Both the position numbers and the translations under genes were made by a program. DNA of 8,825 nucleotides from positions 1 through 8,825 of the forward strand of contig JADHND010000057.1 in assembly GCA_016779685.1 (NCBI GenBank), written 5' to 3'. Source of the DNA: Shewanellaceae bacterium (lineage in GTDB: Bacteria > Pseudomonadota > Gammaproteobacteria > Enterobacterales > Shewanellaceae). This document shows, piece by piece, positions 6,960-8,825 of this stretch (the first letter of the stretch is position 1; each line of letters starts with the position of its first letter). The notes beneath the pieces are model-generated. The model did not search any database, had not been told where the DNA came from, and was given only the letters and a program-made list of their open reading frames with translations.

Positions 6960-7040
6960 ACACCTAAAATATGTAGCCTCTACACCTAAAATGTGTAACA
7001 TGCACACCTAAAATGTGTGGCATGCACACCTAAAATGTGT
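6960..7040 (-). repeat. Four origin iterons, 22-bp period
   Basis: Copies start at 6960 (variant ACACCTAAAATATGT), 6982, 7004 and 7026 (all ACACCTAAAATGTGT). Start-to-start spacing is exactly 22 bp, about two helical turns, so Rep monomers would line up on one face of the DNA. Orientation is opposite to the 11-copy array. A CATGC spacer is shared before the last two copies. GATC does not abut any of these copies, unlike the other array. The role as the initiating Rep-binding sites is inferred from the adjoining DnaA boxes and AT-rich segment. Confidence 0.92.
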
Positions 7041-7061
7041 AACGAACACCCTCATTCCAAC

Positions 7062-7136
7062 CTTAAAAAACAACAACTTACGAACCCCTATAGATCTTAT
7101 AGTTTTTTATAGATCTTTATAGGTTATTATTAGGCC
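7062..7136. other. AT-rich unwinding element with AGATCT repeats
   Basis: The segment between the last iteron and the DnaA pair is AT-rich and holds TATAGATCTTATAG (7089-7102) and TATAGATCTTTATAG (7108-7122), 19 bp apart, around a T run. Each carries AGATCT, so each contains one Dam site (7093-7096 and 7112-7115). The outer ends (CCTATAG and TATAGG) also make the pair an imperfect inverted repeat. Position and composition fit a DNA unwinding element; P1 oriR similarly has GATC-containing 7-mers in its AT-rich segment. Confidence 0.7.
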
Positions 7137-7153
7137 TGTGGATATGTGGATAA
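7137..7153 (-). promoter_or_regulatory. Two abutting DnaA boxes
   Basis: Read on the plus strand, TGTGGATAT (7137-7145, one mismatch) and TGTGGATAA (7145-7153, perfect reverse complement of TTATCCACA) share one base and lie 8 bp apart. They close the right end of the origin. Confidence 0.85.
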
Positions 7154-7560
7154 CTTTGAAAACACATCAAAGTTTGTTGTCATTTTTTTTGATCTGAAAT
7201 CAACCTCTTCTGAAACAATCTGATCGACCAATCCAAACAAATTTTAACAACTGATCAACATTCGAAGAGTTCAATCCAAAATCGAACATTTGATAAACTT
7301 TAAACAACAAAGAGATCATTGACTGGTACAAGAACTTCTTTTTTTTTTGCAAAGCATCTCGATCTGATTCAATTCTCTGAGTTCATTGACTTTCAACTTT
7401 GTATGAGCAACCCAGTCTTTGCTAGACTAAAAGACAGCTGAAACCTATTTTTGAAAAACATCAGATTCATTGAACAAATGTTTTCGATCCATCGTTGATC
7501 TGAATTAAGATCGATTCAATCAACATCGCTAAGCATGCCTGAATGCGTTTCTAAAAGACA
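7154..7560. other. Gene-free, GATC-dense tract beside the origin
   Basis: No open frame of useful length is visible on either strand. GATC occurs eight times between 7191 and 7512 (7191, 7222, 7252, 7314, 7361, 7486, 7497, 7509), several times what base composition predicts. GATCTGA recurs at 7191, 7361 and 7497, CTGATC at 7221 and 7251, and CAATCCAAA at 7229 and 7272. The pattern suggests a methylation- or protein-binding region, perhaps tied to the origin or to partition, but no known site is recognised. Confidence 0.45.
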
Positions 7561-7910
7561 ATCAACCCAAAACATGAACCATCGTATACCCCAACTCTTT
7601 TTGACCGCTTAAAACGCTGCTTAAGAATTTTAAGCAAACCTAGTTTACTACCTAAGCAATCATTCAAAATGGTTTCGCTAGAACAAAGCTTTGGTGTGGA
7701 AATACCGCCAAGAACAGTTGATGTGTTTTAACGTGAAGCTATCTAAAACAAATTCTAATCAACTTTATGACATTGACCCAAGCAACCCTAGAGGGTAACT
7801 TGTTATCGTTTCTTAAAATTGATTTGACGCATTTTTTGCTATGCAGCAACACATGACATGACGTCGCTTGAATGGATTCCACTGTTGTTGGCTTAAATAT
7901 AGAACGTTGG
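7561..7910. other. Gene-free stretch; one perfect inverted repeat
   Basis: I see no gene, promoter pair or iteron. The only clear element is TGCTTAA-GAATT-TTAAGCA (7618-7636), followed by AACCTAGTTTACTACCTAAG (7637-7656), which resembles the AACCTAG...ACCTAAA start of the rep operator and may be a decayed iteron region. Everything else looks like non-coding spacer. Confidence 0.4.
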
Positions 7911-8040
7911 ATGTCTATTTATTTTAGCAACTTTGTTTGTATTTTTTATTATTTATTTGAATGACAACAATAACAATAAAATATATTTTTAGATGTGTTT
8001 TAAATTTATTTATTTTTTTATTTTAAAATCACTTAAAAAT
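7911..8040. repeat. T-rich low-complexity tract right of the replicon
   Basis: About 130 bases of T/A-dominated sequence with TTTATTTATTTT-like units and an ACAACAATAACAATAAAAT patch. It mirrors the tract at 4781-4920, so the rep/iteron/origin block is bracketed by two such tracts. No function is evident beyond spacer DNA downstream of the lipase terminator. Confidence 0.5.
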
Positions 8041-8041
8041 A

Positions 8042-8069
8042 AAAAAACGGCTTTCGTAAGCCGTTTTTT
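8042..8069. terminator. Bidirectional rho-independent terminator after the lipase gene
   Basis: A 12-bp perfect stem, AAAAAACGGCTT (8042-8053) with AAGCCGTTTTTT (8058-8069), and a TCGT loop. It lies 21 bp beyond the stop of the minus-strand lipase gene, and the run of T is present in either direction. Confidence 0.92.
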
Positions 8070-8090
8070 GATAGGGTTAAGTTTAATTAT

Positions 8091-8825
8091 TTATTGAAGG
8101 AAATCTTGAATGATTTTTTCTCGAAATGCTTCATGTTTATGATGATTGTTGGTGCCTGTCAAAAAGGCATGCCAAGTACATGCCTTGGGTTTTTTAGGAT
8201 CAGGTATCTCAAAGTCATAATCACTGGCAACCATTTTTTGCAAACCAATTAAACTGTGATCCAACGTTAACCAAAACGGATCCGTGCCTGAAGTCGGTTT
8301 ACACTGAGTTGGGTTGGTTTCACAAGTAGTTTTTGCTGCCATTAAATCATTGCTGATCACCGTGTCGCCAATCATTTCAAAGATGGTTACATCGGTTTTT
8401 TGTTCTTGTTGCATGGCGCGTTGTAAAGCATACAAATGACCAATTGGTTCGCCTTGATCTAAGACACTGGCTGCATTTTGTGTGAATTTTTGTTTCAGTT
8501 GGACTTTCATCTGATCACGTTTAAGACCTTGGTATTGCTCAGGCACGCTCTTATCGACGAAGGCATCGAAGCGATCCCTTAATTGAGGCGAATACATCAG
8601 CATATTGGACAAGCCTGCCCCTGGGGCAAACAACAGGCTCTTTTGCAATGCCAACTTGGGATCGAGGTGTGCGTAAGTGGTGACTTGAGTCCCCGTAATG
8701 GCGCCCAGTGACAAGCTCATTAAGCTGATGTTGTCTGAATCAAATATGGTTTGGCCTTTCTCTTGATATGTGTTCAGTGCTAAGCGTAAAGCGAGGTTAT
8801 CGATACTGGCTTGACGCAGTTGATC
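8091..8825 (-). CDS. Pla-1/cef (VolA-like) family lipase, C-terminal part (enters from the right edge)
   Basis: The frame is open from the right edge to TAA at 8091, giving 244 residues; the Met at 8720 is internal, because the frame upstream of it carries conserved sequence. The opening DQLRQASIDNLALRLAL and the motif SLGAITGT match my recollection of the nucleophile region of the extracellular Pla-1/cef lipases (VolA-like surface lysophospholipases). Counting from the edge, Ser39 is the probable nucleophile, within S-L-S-L-G (37-41). GDTVISND (153-160) followed by SGTDP (179-183) fits the family's acid region with Asp154, and a His cluster (228, 229, 231) before a final helix fits the catalytic His. 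Members usually exceed 700 residues, so most of the protein lies outside. The family normally has GHSLG at the elbow; here -2 is Ser and -1 is Leu. Likely a surface or secreted lipase acting on phospholipids. A terminator follows the gene. Confidence 0.8.
   Translation of the reverse strand, partial: DQLRQASIDNLALRLALNTYQEKGQTIFDSDNISLMSLSLGAITGTQVTTYAHLDPKLALQKSLLFAPGAGLSNMLMYSPQLRDRFDAFVDKSVPEQYQGLKRDQMKVQLKQKFTQNAASVLDQGEPIGHLYALQRAMQQEQKTDVTIFEMIGDTVISNDLMAAKTTCETNPTQCKPTSGTDPFWLTLDHSLIGLQKMVASDYDFEIPDPKKPKACTWHAFLTGTNNHHKHEAFREKIIQDFLQ

Larger units (their letters stand above)
6939..7153. other. oriV: Probable plasmid origin of replication (oriV)
   Basis: All parts of an iteron origin lie together: a perfect DnaA box (6939-6947), four iterons at regular 22-bp spacing (6960-7040), an AT-rich segment with two copies of a TATAGATCTT repeat (7089-7122), and two DnaA boxes (7137-7153). 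This matches the known organisation of Rep_3/DnaA-dependent origins. Calling this the start site rather than the larger 11-iteron array rests on the DnaA boxes and the melting region, which the other array lacks. Confidence 0.88.

Noticed and set aside
6184..7040. CRISPR array
   Set aside because: The repeats are only 15 bp, imperfectly palindromic, with spacers of 7-17 bases, occur on both strands and sit beside a Rep_3 gene with DnaA boxes. They are iterons.
4719..7696. Shared 12-mer AAAGCTTTGGTG at 4719-4730 and 7685-7696 as an insertion-site or recombination repeat
   Set aside because: One or two shared 12-mers are expected by chance in a window this size, and the flanking bases do not match.
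1..8825. The left-edge and right-edge minus-strand fragments being one gene across a circular junction
   Set aside because: Joining base 1 to base 8825 puts the two frames out of register by one base, and the left frame then meets a stop within about ten codons. The combined length (about 408 residues) is also well short of a Pla-1/cef lipase, and the left fragment does not resemble that family's N-terminus.

Overview
The window looks like the replication region of an iteron-controlled bacterial plasmid, plus the accessory genes on either side. The host is probably a gammaproteobacterium. This rests on a Rep_3-type initiator with DnaA boxes, outer-membrane-type lipoprotein signals, and a C-terminal fragment resembling the Pla-1/cef (VolA-like) lipases, a family known mainly from gammaproteobacteria. 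I cannot name a genus. Coding DNA is moderately AT-rich; the intergenic DNA is strongly AT-rich.

Layout, left to right. (1) 1-493, minus: the start of a lipoprotein gene that runs off the left edge, with a good promoter just upstream. (2) 747-1937, plus: a lipoprotein serine hydrolase of the S33 / tripeptidyl-aminopeptidase type with an intact-looking catalytic triad. (3) 1987-4659, minus: an 890-residue exported protein I do not recognise, convergent with (2) across a shared bidirectional terminator. (4) 4660-5209: a gene-free stretch with a T-rich tract, then the rep promoter and an iteron-containing operator. (5) 5210-6070, plus: the Rep_3 initiator. (6) 6184-6662: eleven direct iterons, mostly 31-32 bp apart. 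(7) 6939-7153: the probable origin, made of a DnaA box, four iterons in the opposite orientation 22 bp apart, an AT-rich segment with two AGATCT-containing repeats, and two abutting DnaA boxes. (8) 7154-8090: about 0.9 kb without a gene, first GATC-dense, then T-rich, ending in a bidirectional terminator. (9) 8091-8825, minus: the C-terminal part of the Pla-1/cef-like lipase, entering from the right edge.

How it works together (inference from known iteron plasmids). Rep made from the promoter at 5100-5128 would bind the four 22-bp-spaced iterons and, with host DnaA, open the AT-rich segment. The larger 11-iteron array would titrate Rep or pair with origin-bound Rep (handcuffing) to limit copy number. 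The iteron/inverted repeat at the rep promoter would give autorepression. The plan resembles P1 (origin iterons plus a separate incA-type array), but here both arrays lie downstream of rep and face opposite ways.

The cargo is biased to the cell envelope: two lipoproteins, one large exported protein and one member of a secreted or surface lipase family. No partition, mobilisation, toxin-antitoxin or transposase gene is visible. The most unusual parts are the two-period iteron architecture with GATC sites abutting a subset of iterons, and the unassigned 890-residue exported protein.
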